A DNA stretch of 60,790 bases, taken from positions 1 through 60,790 of the forward strand of contig JAAETT010000073.1 of NCBI GenBank assembly GCA_024228115.1. Direction: 5' to 3'. A program made the translations under genes and the position numbers. The stretch is from a bacterium (GTDB taxonomy: Bacteria; Myxococcota_A; UBA9160; UBA6930). Of the stretch, positions 52,748 to 60,790 are shown in pieces (positions within the stretch are counted from its first letter, which is position 1; the number at the start of each line of letters is the position of its first letter). Under the pieces are notes generated by a model that was not told the DNA's origin, did no database searches, and saw nothing but the letters and a program-made list of their open reading frames with translations.

Positions 52748-53929
52748 ATGCCGGAAGCCGTGATCGTCGAGGCGCTCCGCACGCCGATTGGCCGCGGAAA
52801 GATGGGCAAGGGTGATCTCTCGGGGCTGCATGCGGCCCAGTTGTTGGGGAAGGTGCAGCGTGGCCTGATCGACAAAGCGGGCATCGAGCCTGGCGACGTG
52901 GACCAGGTCATCGGCGGATGCGTCACCCAGGCGGGTGAGCAATCGAACAACATTGCCCGCCATGCCTGGCTTTCGATTTCGCCCGACGACTACTCGACCG
53001 CCGGCACCACGATCGACGTGCAATGTGGTTCGGGTCAGCAGGCGAACAACCTGGTGAGCGCCCTGGTCAAGACCGGTTCGATCGACATCGGCATTGCCTG
53101 TGGCGTCGAATTGATGAGCCATGTGGGCCTGGGCATGAACGTGATGAACGGCCCCGGTTTCTTTCTCCCCGAGGACTTTCCCTGGGAGGAGCCGATGTCC
53201 CAATTCATCGGTGTCGAACTCATCGCGGAGAAGTTCGGAATCACCCGGGACGAAACGGATGCTCTCGGCCTGCGCAGCCAGACCCTCGCCAAGCAGGCCT
53301 GGGACGAGGGACGTTTCGATCGGGAGATTCTTCCCGTCGAAGCTCCGGTGCTAGGTGATGATGGTGCGCCGACCGGTGAGATGAAACAGGTCAGCCGAGA
53401 TCAAGGCCTGCGCGACACGACCCTCGAAGGCCTCGCGGCCTTGAAGCCAGTCCAAGAGGGCGGTGTCCACACGGCGGGAACCTCTTCCCAGGTATCGGAC
53501 GGCGCAGCGGGCCTTCTCTACATGACCGCGGAACGCGCGAAGGAGTTGGGGCTTCGGCCGCGGGCGCGGATCGTCCATGAGGTGGTCACTGGTTGCGACC
53601 CGTCGACCCTCCTGGAGGGACCGATCGATGCAACGCACAAGATCCTGAAGCGCTCCGGGGTCTCGCTCACGGATATCGATCTCTTCGAATGCAACGAAGC
53701 GTTCGCGGGCGTGATGCTTGCGTGGCTGAAGAGCTTCCCCCAGATCGACGCGGACAAGGTCAACGTGAACGGTGGAGCGATCGCATTGGGCCACCCTGTC
53801 GGATGCACGGGTTCTCGTTTGCTGGTCACGGCCCTTCATGAGCTGGAACGTCAGGACAAGAGCACGGCCTTCATCACCATGTGCTGCGGCTCCGCTGTCG
53901 GTACCGCCACGATCATCGAGCGCATCTAA
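52748..53929 (+). CDS. FadA5-like thiolase
   Basis: A 393-residue thiolase. VIVEALRTPIGR and TTIDVQCGSGQQANNL hold the nucleophilic Cys, NVNGGAIALGHPVGCTGSRL the catalytic His and GHP motif, and MCCGSAVGTATIIERI the second Cys region. Near-identical wording to mycobacterial FadA5 (GGCVTQAGEQSNNIARHAWL, EGGVHTAGTSSQVSDGAA) suggests steroid side-chain thiolysis. The start has a strong AAAGGAGGT seven bases upstream, indicating high translation. Confidence 0.93.
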   Translation: MPEAVIVEALRTPIGRGKMGKGDLSGLHAAQLLGKVQRGLIDKAGIEPGDVDQVIGGCVTQAGEQSNNIARHAWLSISPDDYSTAGTTIDVQCGSGQQANNLVSALVKTGSIDIGIACGVELMSHVGLGMNVMNGPGFFLPEDFPWEEPMSQFIGVELIAEKFGITRDETDALGLRSQTLAKQAWDEGRFDREILPVEAPVLGDDGAPTGEMKQVSRDQGLRDTTLEGLAALKPVQEGGVHTAGTSSQVSDGAAGLLYMTAERAKELGLRPRARIVHEVVTGCDPSTLLEGPIDATHKILKRSGVSLTDIDLFECNEAFAGVMLAWLKSFPQIDADKVNVNGGAIALGHPVGCTGSRLLVTALHELERQDKSTAFITMCCGSAVGTATIIERI

Positions 53930-53965
53930 GAAAACGAACGGGTCAACAACGAACGGGAGAGTGAG

Positions 53966-54886
53966 ATGGGAATTCTCGACGGGAAAGTCGCCATCGTGAC
54001 GGGCGCAGGCCAGGGCCTCGGACGGATCGAAGCCCTGGAGCTGGCGCGTCATGGCGCCAGCGTGGTCGTCAACGATCTCGGTACCCAGGCCGATGGCTCG
54101 GGCACGAGTGAAGAGCCGGCCCAGGCCGTGGTCCAGGAAATCGAAGCCCTCGGCGCCAAGGCGGTCGCGGCTTTCGGCGATGTCGCCAACTGGGAGGACG
54201 CCGAACGCGTCGTTCGCACGGCCGTCGATACCTTCGGCGATCTGAACATCATGGTGAACAATGCGGGCTTCTCCCGCGACGGCATGATCGTGAAGATGAC
54301 CGAAGAAATGTGGGACTCGGTGATCCGGGTTCACATGAAGGGCCACTTCGCGATGATCCGGCACACCATGGCCTACTGGCGTGAGAAGTCGAAAGCCGAA
54401 GGGGGGGATCCGCTCTACGGACGACTCATCAGCACGGCATCGGATTCCTTCTTGATGGGCAACGTGGGCCAGCCCAACTACGCCGCGGCCAAGGCCGGGA
54501 TCACCTATCTCACGATGTCCGCGGCGCGTGAATGCCAGCGCTTCGGCGCGACAGCGAATGTCGTGCTTCCCCGGGCCCGAACGCGGATGACCATGAGCGG
54601 GCCGTGGGCCGGGATCTTCGGAAAGCCCGAGGAAGGCTTCGATACCTTCGCTCCAGAGCACATCGGGCCGCTCATCGCATGGATCGCGTCGCCTCAGGCC
54701 GCACACGTCTCCGGCCAGGTCTTGCAACTCTGGGGCAAGCACATTCGTGTCTACGAGCGCCCCCAGGCGGCGCTCGATCACGAGAATGAAGCCCCGTGGA
54801 GCGTCGACGAACTGGACAAGGTGCTCGGTAGCTTCTTCGAGGGGAAGAAACCCGTCGAGGATGGCTTCGCGCTGCCCATGGCGTAA
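53966..54886 (+). CDS. SDR family oxidoreductase, 3-hydroxyacyl-CoA/17beta-HSD type
   Basis: A 306-residue SDR. VTGAGQGLGR is the cofactor loop, NNAGFSRDG the active-site lead, and STASDSF followed by YAAAK are the catalytic Ser, Tyr and Lys. It resembles peroxisomal multifunctional enzyme type 2/17beta-HSD4-like and mycobacterial ChsB1-type dehydrogenases, which oxidise 3-hydroxyacyl-CoA side chains. The insertion AYWREKSKAEGGDPLYGR is typical of the group. The function follows from gene context. Confidence 0.85.
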   Translation: MGILDGKVAIVTGAGQGLGRIEALELARHGASVVVNDLGTQADGSGTSEEPAQAVVQEIEALGAKAVAAFGDVANWEDAERVVRTAVDTFGDLNIMVNNAGFSRDGMIVKMTEEMWDSVIRVHMKGHFAMIRHTMAYWREKSKAEGGDPLYGRLISTASDSFLMGNVGQPNYAAAKAGITYLTMSAARECQRFGATANVVLPRARTRMTMSGPWAGIFGKPEEGFDTFAPEHIGPLIAWIASPQAAHVSGQVLQLWGKHIRVYERPQAALDHENEAPWSVDELDKVLGSFFEGKKPVEDGFALPMA

Positions 54887-54890
54887 GACC

Positions 54891-55916
54891 GTGCGCGTCT
54901 ACGCGTCGGTGGACGATATCCACCTGCCGCTTGCCGACTACCCGGCTCATGCGCAGCGCGCAGAACGTCTGGGCTTCGATGGCTTGATCATCCCCGAAGC
55001 GGTGAACGACGCCATTCTGGGTTCGCTCCTGGCATTGGAACACACGGAACGGATCCATGTGCTCACCGGCGTCGTGGTCGCGTTCGCGCGCAGCCCGATG
55101 CTCCTGGCCCAGGATGCCTGGAGTCTCGCCAGGATGAGTGGGGGTCGTTTCGGTATCGGTCTCGGCCCCCAGGTCCGGGGCAATGTCGAAAAACGCTTCG
55201 GCATGCCCTGGTCGGCGCCGGCCGCGCGCATGCGCGACTACGTCGGGGCCCTGCGCGCCATCTTCGAGTGTTGGCAGAACGGTACGCCGCTCCGCTACGA
55301 GAGCGAGAGCTACACGCTGACCAGGATGCAACCCTTCTTCAGTCCTGGCCCGATCGACCACCCGGACCTCCCGATCATGTTGGGTGCGATCGGGCCCAAG
55401 ATGACCACTGTGGCGGGAGAGGTCGCCAACAAGGTCATCGCACATCCCACGAACTCGAGCCCTGGCTATCTACGCGACGTCATGGGAAGCATGCTCGAAG
55501 GGGGCGCGCACGCTGGGGACCGAGATGTCGGCGAGATCGAGGTCATCGCGAATCCGATGACGGCCACGGGGCCGGACATGGCGGCTGTCTCCGCGGAGCG
55601 TGAGGCCGCTCGCGAGATCCTGGCGTTCACCTACTCGACGCCTGCCTACTGGGCCACGCTCGAGCACCACGGCTGGGGCGAGGTCGGGCGCACGCTGCTC
55701 GAGAAGACGCGCAAGGGCGACTGGGCCGGAATGTCCAGCTTGATCAACGACGAGATGCTCGATGTGCTGGTGCCGTCCGCAGCCTATGACGACATCGCCG
55801 GGGAACTGGCGAGCCGCTACGCCGGCGTGGCTTCCGCGATCAGCCTCCGTATGCCGAAGGATCCCGATGACGACGGGCGCTACGGGGAGGTCGTCGCTGC
55901 CCTGCGCTCCAGCTAG
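54891..55916 (+). CDS. LLM class flavin/F420-dependent oxidoreductase
   Basis: A 341-residue luciferase-like monooxygenase-fold protein (TIM barrel). It starts at GTG 54891, just after the SDR stop, giving RVYASVDDIHLPLADYPAHAQRAE. It keeps family strings such as DGLIIPEAVNDA, GRFGIGLGPQVRGNVEKRFG and LPIMLGAIGPKM. It resembles the MSMEG_2256-type F420-dependent group. Whether the host makes F420 cannot be seen. It is likely part of the steroid or lipid operon. Confidence 0.85.
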   Translation: MRVYASVDDIHLPLADYPAHAQRAERLGFDGLIIPEAVNDAILGSLLALEHTERIHVLTGVVVAFARSPMLLAQDAWSLARMSGGRFGIGLGPQVRGNVEKRFGMPWSAPAARMRDYVGALRAIFECWQNGTPLRYESESYTLTRMQPFFSPGPIDHPDLPIMLGAIGPKMTTVAGEVANKVIAHPTNSSPGYLRDVMGSMLEGGAHAGDRDVGEIEVIANPMTATGPDMAAVSAEREAAREILAFTYSTPAYWATLEHHGWGEVGRTLLEKTRKGDWAGMSSLINDEMLDVLVPSAAYDDIAGELASRYAGVASAISLRMPKDPDDDGRYGEVVAALRSS

Positions 55917-56028
55917 CTCCCGCTCGAGACCGGAGGCGGAAGCCTGGAATGCTTCGAGGCTCAGCGCCCCTGATTCCCGGCGGCTCCGGGGCGGGCTACC
56001 CTCCCGTTCCCCCTTCGCGGAGAAACCC

Positions 56029-57240
56029 ATGGGCAGCTGGCTTCGTCACCATTTCTCTCGGCGTCCGCATTGGATGAATGCACTGATGCTGTTCTGCGCC
56101 TTCATGGCGCTGGTCTACATGCCATGGGATCTCTTCATCAAGCCGATCGCGGCGGACGAGGAAGTCTGGTTCGGCGTGCGTTTTCATGGGCTCTGGGCAA
56201 AAGCCCTGGAGATTCCCCATTGGTTCGTCTACGCGGCCGGCATGATCGGCTTCTGGCGATTGCATTCCTGGATGTGGCCCTGGGCGGCCGTCTACGCGGG
56301 CCAGGTCGTCGTTTCGATGCTGATCTGGCCGATGCTGTACACGGAAGCCGAAGGCGCGTGGGTCGTCGGGCTGCTTGCGGGTGCGTTCTTCATGCTTCCG
56401 ACGATCGCCCTGTGGAACGCGCGGGAGCTCTTCCAGGGCGAGACGAGTGGGCCACTGAGTGAGCGCTACGGCGGATGGGCGATCATCACCGGTGCTTCCG
56501 CTGGAATCGGTGCCGAGTTTGCCAGGGCGTTGGCCCGCGAAGGGTTTTCCTGTGTGCTCGCGGCTCGTCGGGAAGATCGCCTCAAGGAACTCGCCGAACA
56601 GCTCACACGCGAGCACGGCGTAGACGTCCGCACGGTTCCGGTCGATCTCGCTACCGCAACCGGTGTCGAATTGTTGCTCTCGCAGGTCGCCGATCTCGAG
56701 ATCGGCATGCTCGTGAACAACGCGGGTGTGGGTTATTCCGGCCGCTTCGACAAACAGGATCGGGATCGGCTGGCCCAGATGGTTCAGCTCAACTGTGCGG
56801 CGCCCGTCGCGCTGACGGCAGAGCTGCTTCCGGGAATGCGCGAGCGGGGGCGGGGCGCCGTGATCTTCACCGGGTCGGTCGCCGGTTCTCAGCCGCTCCC
56901 GCTGCATGCGCTCTACAGCGCAACGAAGAGCTTCGACAATCTGCTGGCGGAAGGCTTGTGGGGAGAGCTGCGCGGTACCGGAGTCGACGTGCTCGCGCTG
57001 CTGCCCGGCTCGACCGAGAGCGAGTTCATGGAGGTGGCGGGCGAGATCCCGCACGCCGGAGAGCCCGCCGCCCACGTGGTCGAGGTGGCGCTCGATGCGC
57101 TCGGCCATCAACCCTCTGTCATTTCGGGTTGGTTCAACTGGCTGCGGGCGAACGCAGCATTCCGGATCATGCCGCGCAGTTGGTTGGCGATGGTCGCGAA
57201 GGACGTCATGGAGAAGCAGACGCCGGAGGACATGCGCTAG
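56029..57240 (+). CDS. SDR fused to N-terminal four-helix membrane domain
   Basis: A 403-residue protein. Residues 1-135 form about four hydrophobic segments (ALMLFCAFMALVYMPWD, WFVYAAGMIGFWRL, WAAVYAGQVVVSMLIWPM and VVGLLAGAFFMLPTIALW). Residues 148-390 form a classical SDR: ITGASAGIGAEFA, NNAGVGYSG, TGSVAGS and YSATK. It resembles 17beta-HSD12/3-ketoacyl reductases with an added membrane domain, which would place catalysis at the membrane on a hydrophobic substrate. ATG 56029 is the first good start; a cysteine-rich or lipid-binding site is not visible. Confidence 0.85.
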   Translation: MGSWLRHHFSRRPHWMNALMLFCAFMALVYMPWDLFIKPIAADEEVWFGVRFHGLWAKALEIPHWFVYAAGMIGFWRLHSWMWPWAAVYAGQVVVSMLIWPMLYTEAEGAWVVGLLAGAFFMLPTIALWNARELFQGETSGPLSERYGGWAIITGASAGIGAEFARALAREGFSCVLAARREDRLKELAEQLTREHGVDVRTVPVDLATATGVELLLSQVADLEIGMLVNNAGVGYSGRFDKQDRDRLAQMVQLNCAAPVALTAELLPGMRERGRGAVIFTGSVAGSQPLPLHALYSATKSFDNLLAEGLWGELRGTGVDVLALLPGSTESEFMEVAGEIPHAGEPAAHVVEVALDALGHQPSVISGWFNWLRANAAFRIMPRSWLAMVAKDVMEKQTPEDMR

Positions 57241-57348
57241 CCCCTGCTGAAATCCCTATCCGTTTGTTGGCCTTCTTCGAGGCCGAGAAGGCGGCGGGGC
57301 TGCACGAGTACACCTGAACTCTGGACTCCGGCAAACAGGGAGAGCGAC

Positions 57349-58407
57349 ATGATTCATCGCGTCATTCAGTGGGCCACGGGCGGCGTGGGCCGTGCGGCCA
57401 TCCAGGGCATTGCCGAGCACCCGGAGCTCGAACTCGTCGGCTGCTGGGTTCACAGCAAAGACAAGGCCGGACTGGATGCGGGTGAGATCAGCGGCGGAAA
57501 ACACATGGGCATCGCCAGCACTGGCGACATCGAGGAGATCCTCGCCCTGAAAGCCGACTGCGTGCTCTATAGCCCCCTGCTTCCCGATACCGAAGAGGTG
57601 GCGCGCATCCTCGCGTCCGGCAAGAACGTAGTGACCCCCCTCGGCTGGTTCTATCCATTCCGAGATACCGATTGCGAGGCCATCCGAGCTGCCTGCGAAC
57701 GAGGCAACTCCACCCTGCACGGTACGGGCATCCACCCAGGTGGCATTACCGAGCGCCTACCGCTCACCATCTCCGCCTTTTCAAGCGCCATTACCTACGT
57801 GCGCGCGGAGGAGTTCTCGGACATTCGCACCTACGACGCCCCGTTTGTGGTGGGCGAAGTCATGCTATTCGGAAAGACTCCGCAAGACGCCAAAGCCAGC
57901 CCCATGCTGGGCCTCCTCGGCAGGGGATTCTGCCAGTCGATCGACATGGTCGCCGACGCCACGGGCATGAAACTGGATGCGGAGAAACGCGCAACCCACG
58001 AGATGGCGGTGGCAACGGCCCCCATCGAATCGCCCATCGGTGCCATACAACCGGGACACGTCGCGGCCCAGCGCTTCACCTGGGAGGGATTGGTGCGGGG
58101 CGAGGCGGTGATCAGAGTGCGAGTGAACTGGCTCATGGGGGAGGAGAATCTCGATCCGTGCTGGCGCTTCGGCCCAAAACGCGAGCGTTTCGAGGTAGAG
58201 GTCCAGGGCGACCCGTCGGTAAGCGTCGACTTCCACGGCCTCCATCCCGAATCCGTAGAGGCCGGCCTGAAACGAAACCCCGGCGTTGTCGCCACCGCCC
58301 ACCACTGCGTCAATGCCATCCCCTACGTATGTCGCGCGGAAGCCGGAATCTCCACCTATCTCGACCTCCCCCTGGTCACGGGTCGCGCAGCCTCGGCTCT
58401 ACGCTGA
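57349..58407 (+). CDS. Dihydrodipicolinate reductase-like NAD(P)-binding protein
   Basis: A 352-residue protein. The N-terminal Rossmann motif VIQWATGGVGRAAIQGI, with HPELELVGCWVHSKDKAGLDAGE, matches the dihydrodipicolinate reductase N-terminal family that includes 2,4-diaminopentanoate dehydrogenase-like proteins. Genes of this type are common near steroid and lipid degradation operons in mycobacteria. It starts with ATG after GGGAGAG. The C-terminal part (HCVNAIPYVCRAEAGISTYLDLP) is family-typical. The substrate is unknown. Confidence 0.82.
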   Translation: MIHRVIQWATGGVGRAAIQGIAEHPELELVGCWVHSKDKAGLDAGEISGGKHMGIASTGDIEEILALKADCVLYSPLLPDTEEVARILASGKNVVTPLGWFYPFRDTDCEAIRAACERGNSTLHGTGIHPGGITERLPLTISAFSSAITYVRAEEFSDIRTYDAPFVVGEVMLFGKTPQDAKASPMLGLLGRGFCQSIDMVADATGMKLDAEKRATHEMAVATAPIESPIGAIQPGHVAAQRFTWEGLVRGEAVIRVRVNWLMGEENLDPCWRFGPKRERFEVEVQGDPSVSVDFHGLHPESVEAGLKRNPGVVATAHHCVNAIPYVCRAEAGISTYLDLPLVTGRAASALR

Positions 58408-58418
58408 CAGGCATCCGA

Positions 58419-58441
58419 GCGTCGCTCTTCGCGAGCGATGC
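58419..58441. terminator. Hairpin after the steroid-associated operon
   Basis: GCGTCGCTC, loop TTCGC, GAGCGATGC form a 9-bp stem with one wobble pair, 12 bases after the previous stop. No T run follows, so a rho-independent terminator is uncertain. The remaining 58442-58617 holds nothing recognised. Confidence 0.3.
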
Positions 58442-58617
58442 CAGCAACGAGAGGACAGGAGTTCCAACAGGGGATTTTTGTCCGATAAGGGGTGCCTTGC
58501 CAAGTAGAACGTACACCCGACGCGGGAGATCGAGGACGGATCGCCAACAGTGCAAGCCCAGTGGGACCTGGGTGAACCCCTCTGCTCGCCCTGTAGAGGC
58601 AGACTTCGTTCGGAGGT

Positions 58618-60666
58618 TCAACTCCTTCGGCGGCGCTGGCGCCAGAGGAATTGGAGAGGTGTCAGCAGCAGGGCGACCTCGAATCCGAGGCCGCAGATCC
58701 GCGCCTTCTCGCTGTTGCGCAGGGGAATGGTGCATTCGGGATCGGGGAGCCCCCCCCCGAGACCACCGTCCCAATCGATCTTTCCGTCACCGTCACCGTC
58801 ACCGTCATCGTCGAGGTCGTTGTCGCACCGGGTGCCTTCCAGGTTCCCCTGTGGAGCGAAGCAGCCCGGGTCCAGGGGGTAGTCGGCGACTCCATCGCTG
58901 TCGTTGTCCACGCCATCGTCGCAGACCAGAGATACCGCGCGCTCGGAGACGTCCGTCGCATCGTCGCATCCGGGATCGTCCGGGTAGTCCGCGAGTCCGT
59001 CACCATCGTTGTCGATACCGTCGCCGCAGGCCGGTCCCTTCACGATCCGGAACCGGTCCCGGACGGTACTCGCGTCGTCGATGAAAGTGGCGTCGAGTTG
59101 GTGGCCGTCTACGTCGACCACCAGGGAGCCGAGTTCGTTGAGTGAGATCTCCATTATGGGGTGGTTCAGCGATCCCCCGCTGATCTTCGACGAGCTTCCC
59201 ACCACCGCGTAGACCGCGCCTTCGCCCGGTGCCATTCCCAGCGTCGCCTTCTGATAGGCGCCATCGCCGCTCGGATCGCCGTCCCCCCCGTCGATGAGAC
59301 ACTCCCCGCCGGCGCACTCACTCGAGAGACCGTAGTGGCCATCGATCAGCATCGAACGTTCGTAGGAGTGGCTATGACCGGTGAGCTGCAGGTCGACGCC
59401 GTAGTACTCGAGCACCGGGAGGAAGTGCTCCCTCATGTCGCACATTCGCCCGCCGGAGTCGCTGCAGCTGTCCGAGTTGTGCGAACCCCTGGTATAGGGC
59501 GGGTGGTGCCAGAATGCGATCACGAAGTCCCTGTCCGTCGCGGCCAGGTCCGCGCAGAGCCACTGGTACATAGCGCCACCCTCCCCGGGTGGGCAGATGT
59601 TCGTCTCGGGGTTGGCGGGGGCCGACCGATCGGTGTCGTGAGAATCGAGAGAGACGAAGTGGATGTTGCCGTAGTCGAAGGAGTAATAGGCCTCCGTGAG
59701 GCTCGCGACGCCGCCGGCCTCTCCCAGGATCGGCATGCTGAAGGAGTCGTAATACGGGCCGGATTCGGTGGGTGAGTCGGACGAGTAGAACTCGTGGTTG
59801 CCCGGCGTGGGCCAGATCACCGTGTTGCGCATCACCTCGGGGTATACGTCGAAGAATCCCGCCGTGTACTCCTCGTCCGTCCCGCTGTCGTAGGCGTTGT
59901 CTCCGAGCAGCAGCCAGACATCGGCGAAGTTGCCGCCTGCGAAATTGAGGTACGCGTCGCGCACATTTCCCGCGTCCGTGCACCCCTGAGCGGAGACGGC
60001 GCACTCGCCAGAGTCACCGATCACCCACACGCGGACCGATGGGCGCGTTCCCGGCGTCGGCTGGGTCCTGAAATAGTGATCAGAATCGTCCCCCGCCCAA
60101 GTCTCGGTGGTCGTTCCCACGGAGTAGTAGTATGTGGTTCCCGGGAGCAGCCCCGAGATCACGACCTCGTGTTCGGTAGTAGGCGTGGGATTGGTGACGG
60201 AACTGGTGAGACTTCCTGGGGCCGGGCCGTAGGCGACGTGGCTTCCGAGAGGGAGGGTGGTCCGCCATCGCACCACGACGCTGCTGGTCGTGCTGTTGTG
60301 GAGATAGGGCGCTCGCGCCAGTGGGGGGACAGCGGGTCCCGTTTGCAAATCCAGGTCGAAGCTGATGTCGGAGCTGGTGGCATTCGCCTGGTGGATCTCG
60401 ACGGCCAGAACGTTGTCGCCGGGGACGAGAAACGAGGCGGGTACCCCCTGTTGGTTGAAACTGGTCTCTCCGGAGCCCCCTACGGCGCTGGAGGCATGGC
60501 TGAGGTGGTTGATCGTCCCGGTCGGCATGTTGGAGCGGAACACCTCGGTGCCGTTCAGGTAGGCGACGGCACCGTCATCGCGCTGCACCGAGAGAATCAG
60601 TCCGTCGATGGAGCCGGGGTCGGCGACGCTGAACACGTGGCGGAAATAGCTGGTGTAGACGCTCAC
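58618..60666 (-). CDS. Metallophosphoesterase with Ca-binding repeats and C-terminal sorting signal, 5' truncated
   Basis: A 682-residue protein starting at GTG 60666, with a TGA just before it in the same frame. It has no signal peptide. The first residues (TSYFRHVFSVADPGSIDGLILSV, RDDGAVAYLNGTEVFRSNMP) are the middle of a beta-sandwich domain normally preceded by about 60 more residues. A fibronectin-like domain and a purple-acid-phosphatase-type catalytic domain follow (LLLGDNAYDSG, TPGNHEFYS, AFWHHPPYTRG, LTGHSHSYERS). Next are Asp-rich DxDxDG repeats (CDDGVDNDSDGVADYPLDPGC). The end is CGLGFEVALLLTPLQFLWRQRRRRS: Cys-Gly, hydrophobic stretch and Arg cluster, a sorting signal. Confidence 0.85.
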   Translation of the reverse strand: MSVYTSYFRHVFSVADPGSIDGLILSVQRDDGAVAYLNGTEVFRSNMPTGTINHLSHASSAVGGSGETSFNQQGVPASFLVPGDNVLAVEIHQANATSSDISFDLDLQTGPAVPPLARAPYLHNSTTSSVVVRWRTTLPLGSHVAYGPAPGSLTSSVTNPTPTTEHEVVISGLLPGTTYYYSVGTTTETWAGDDSDHYFRTQPTPGTRPSVRVWVIGDSGECAVSAQGCTDAGNVRDAYLNFAGGNFADVWLLLGDNAYDSGTDEEYTAGFFDVYPEVMRNTVIWPTPGNHEFYSSDSPTESGPYYDSFSMPILGEAGGVASLTEAYYSFDYGNIHFVSLDSHDTDRSAPANPETNICPPGEGGAMYQWLCADLAATDRDFVIAFWHHPPYTRGSHNSDSCSDSGGRMCDMREHFLPVLEYYGVDLQLTGHSHSYERSMLIDGHYGLSSECAGGECLIDGGDGDPSGDGAYQKATLGMAPGEGAVYAVVGSSSKISGGSLNHPIMEISLNELGSLVVDVDGHQLDATFIDDASTVRDRFRIVKGPACGDGIDNDGDGLADYPDDPGCDDATDVSERAVSLVCDDGVDNDSDGVADYPLDPGCFAPQGNLEGTRCDNDLDDDGDGDGDGKIDWDGGLGGGLPDPECTIPLRNSEKARICGLGFEVALLLTPLQFLWRQRRRRS

Positions 60667-60790
60667 TCAGAAGCGTAGAAATCTGATCATTTGGCCGGGG
60701 GGCGACGCAGCCCGCCGTTCCGGATTCCGATTCAGATCTTCCGGGTCGAAAGGTCCTTGACCCAGGGCGAACGCCCTCCCGGCTCGACCG

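Overview
The window is GC-rich, densely packed bacterial chromosome. It carries about 60 protein genes or gene remnants. I saw no rRNA, tRNA or CRISPR array. An autotransporter, a TfoX-type protein, lipoprotein-like signals and a C-terminal CGLG/hydrophobic/RRRR sorting signal point to a Gram-negative organism. The mix of Mfd, MoxR and SpoIIM-type genes with many acyl-CoA and steroid-type genes fits an uncultured deltaproteobacterial-type lineage (Myxococcota or Desulfobacterota-like). That placement is inference only. The inositol-phosphate synthase and the steroid side-chain genes resemble mycobacterial proteins.

Layout. 1-9900: lipid-type SDRs, an enoyl-CoA hydratase, a methyltransferase, a ketopantoate-reductase-like gene, small genes (DUF6116, GIY-YIG), LOG and HAD genes, a TetR/ferritin-like diiron operon and ino1. 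9900-20334 (minus strand): mfd, then a surface polysaccharide cluster (two intact glycosyltransferases, one broken glycosyltransferase, a deacetylase, an alkaline-phosphatase-fold enzyme) and an isocitrate dehydrogenase. 20328-21708: an isolated ribosomal protein L3 gene with its own promoter and a terminator-like leader, followed by rlmE. 21713-25600: a GH5 endoglycoceramidase-like enzyme, a remnant of rimO, a VOC protein and a DUF3179 lipoprotein. 25682-33090: a seven-gene MoxR/DUF58/DUF4350/DUF4129/SpoIIM/RDD operon with overlapping ends. 33172-37778: a TetR-P450 operon divergent from a desaturase operon. 37908-44221: two hypothetical genes, an autotransporter with 21-residue repeats and an in-frame stop, DUF4345, an alpha-L-fucosidase and a frameshifted TfoX gene. 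44354-47547: a histidine kinase and two NtrC-like proteins that have lost the sigma54 and ATPase motifs.

The strongest functional unit is 47809-53929: two acyl-CoA dehydrogenases, a MaoC-DUF35 protein, a MaoC protein, an Ltp2-like aldolase and a FadA5-like thiolase. This is the gene set of the mycobacterial igr/cholesterol side-chain pathway (ChsE1, ChsE2, ChsH1, ChsH2, Ltp2, FadA5). It is preceded by a KstR-like 14-bp motif and followed by an SDR, an LLM flavoprotein, a membrane-anchored SDR and a dihydrodipicolinate-reductase-like enzyme. Together these would remove a steroid side chain by beta-oxidation and retro-aldol cleavage.

Structural oddities include three large palindromes of a REP-like type, two of which have become the C-terminal coding sequence of ino1 and of a glycosyltransferase. 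There is also a 61-bp duplication and three genes broken by what look like single events.
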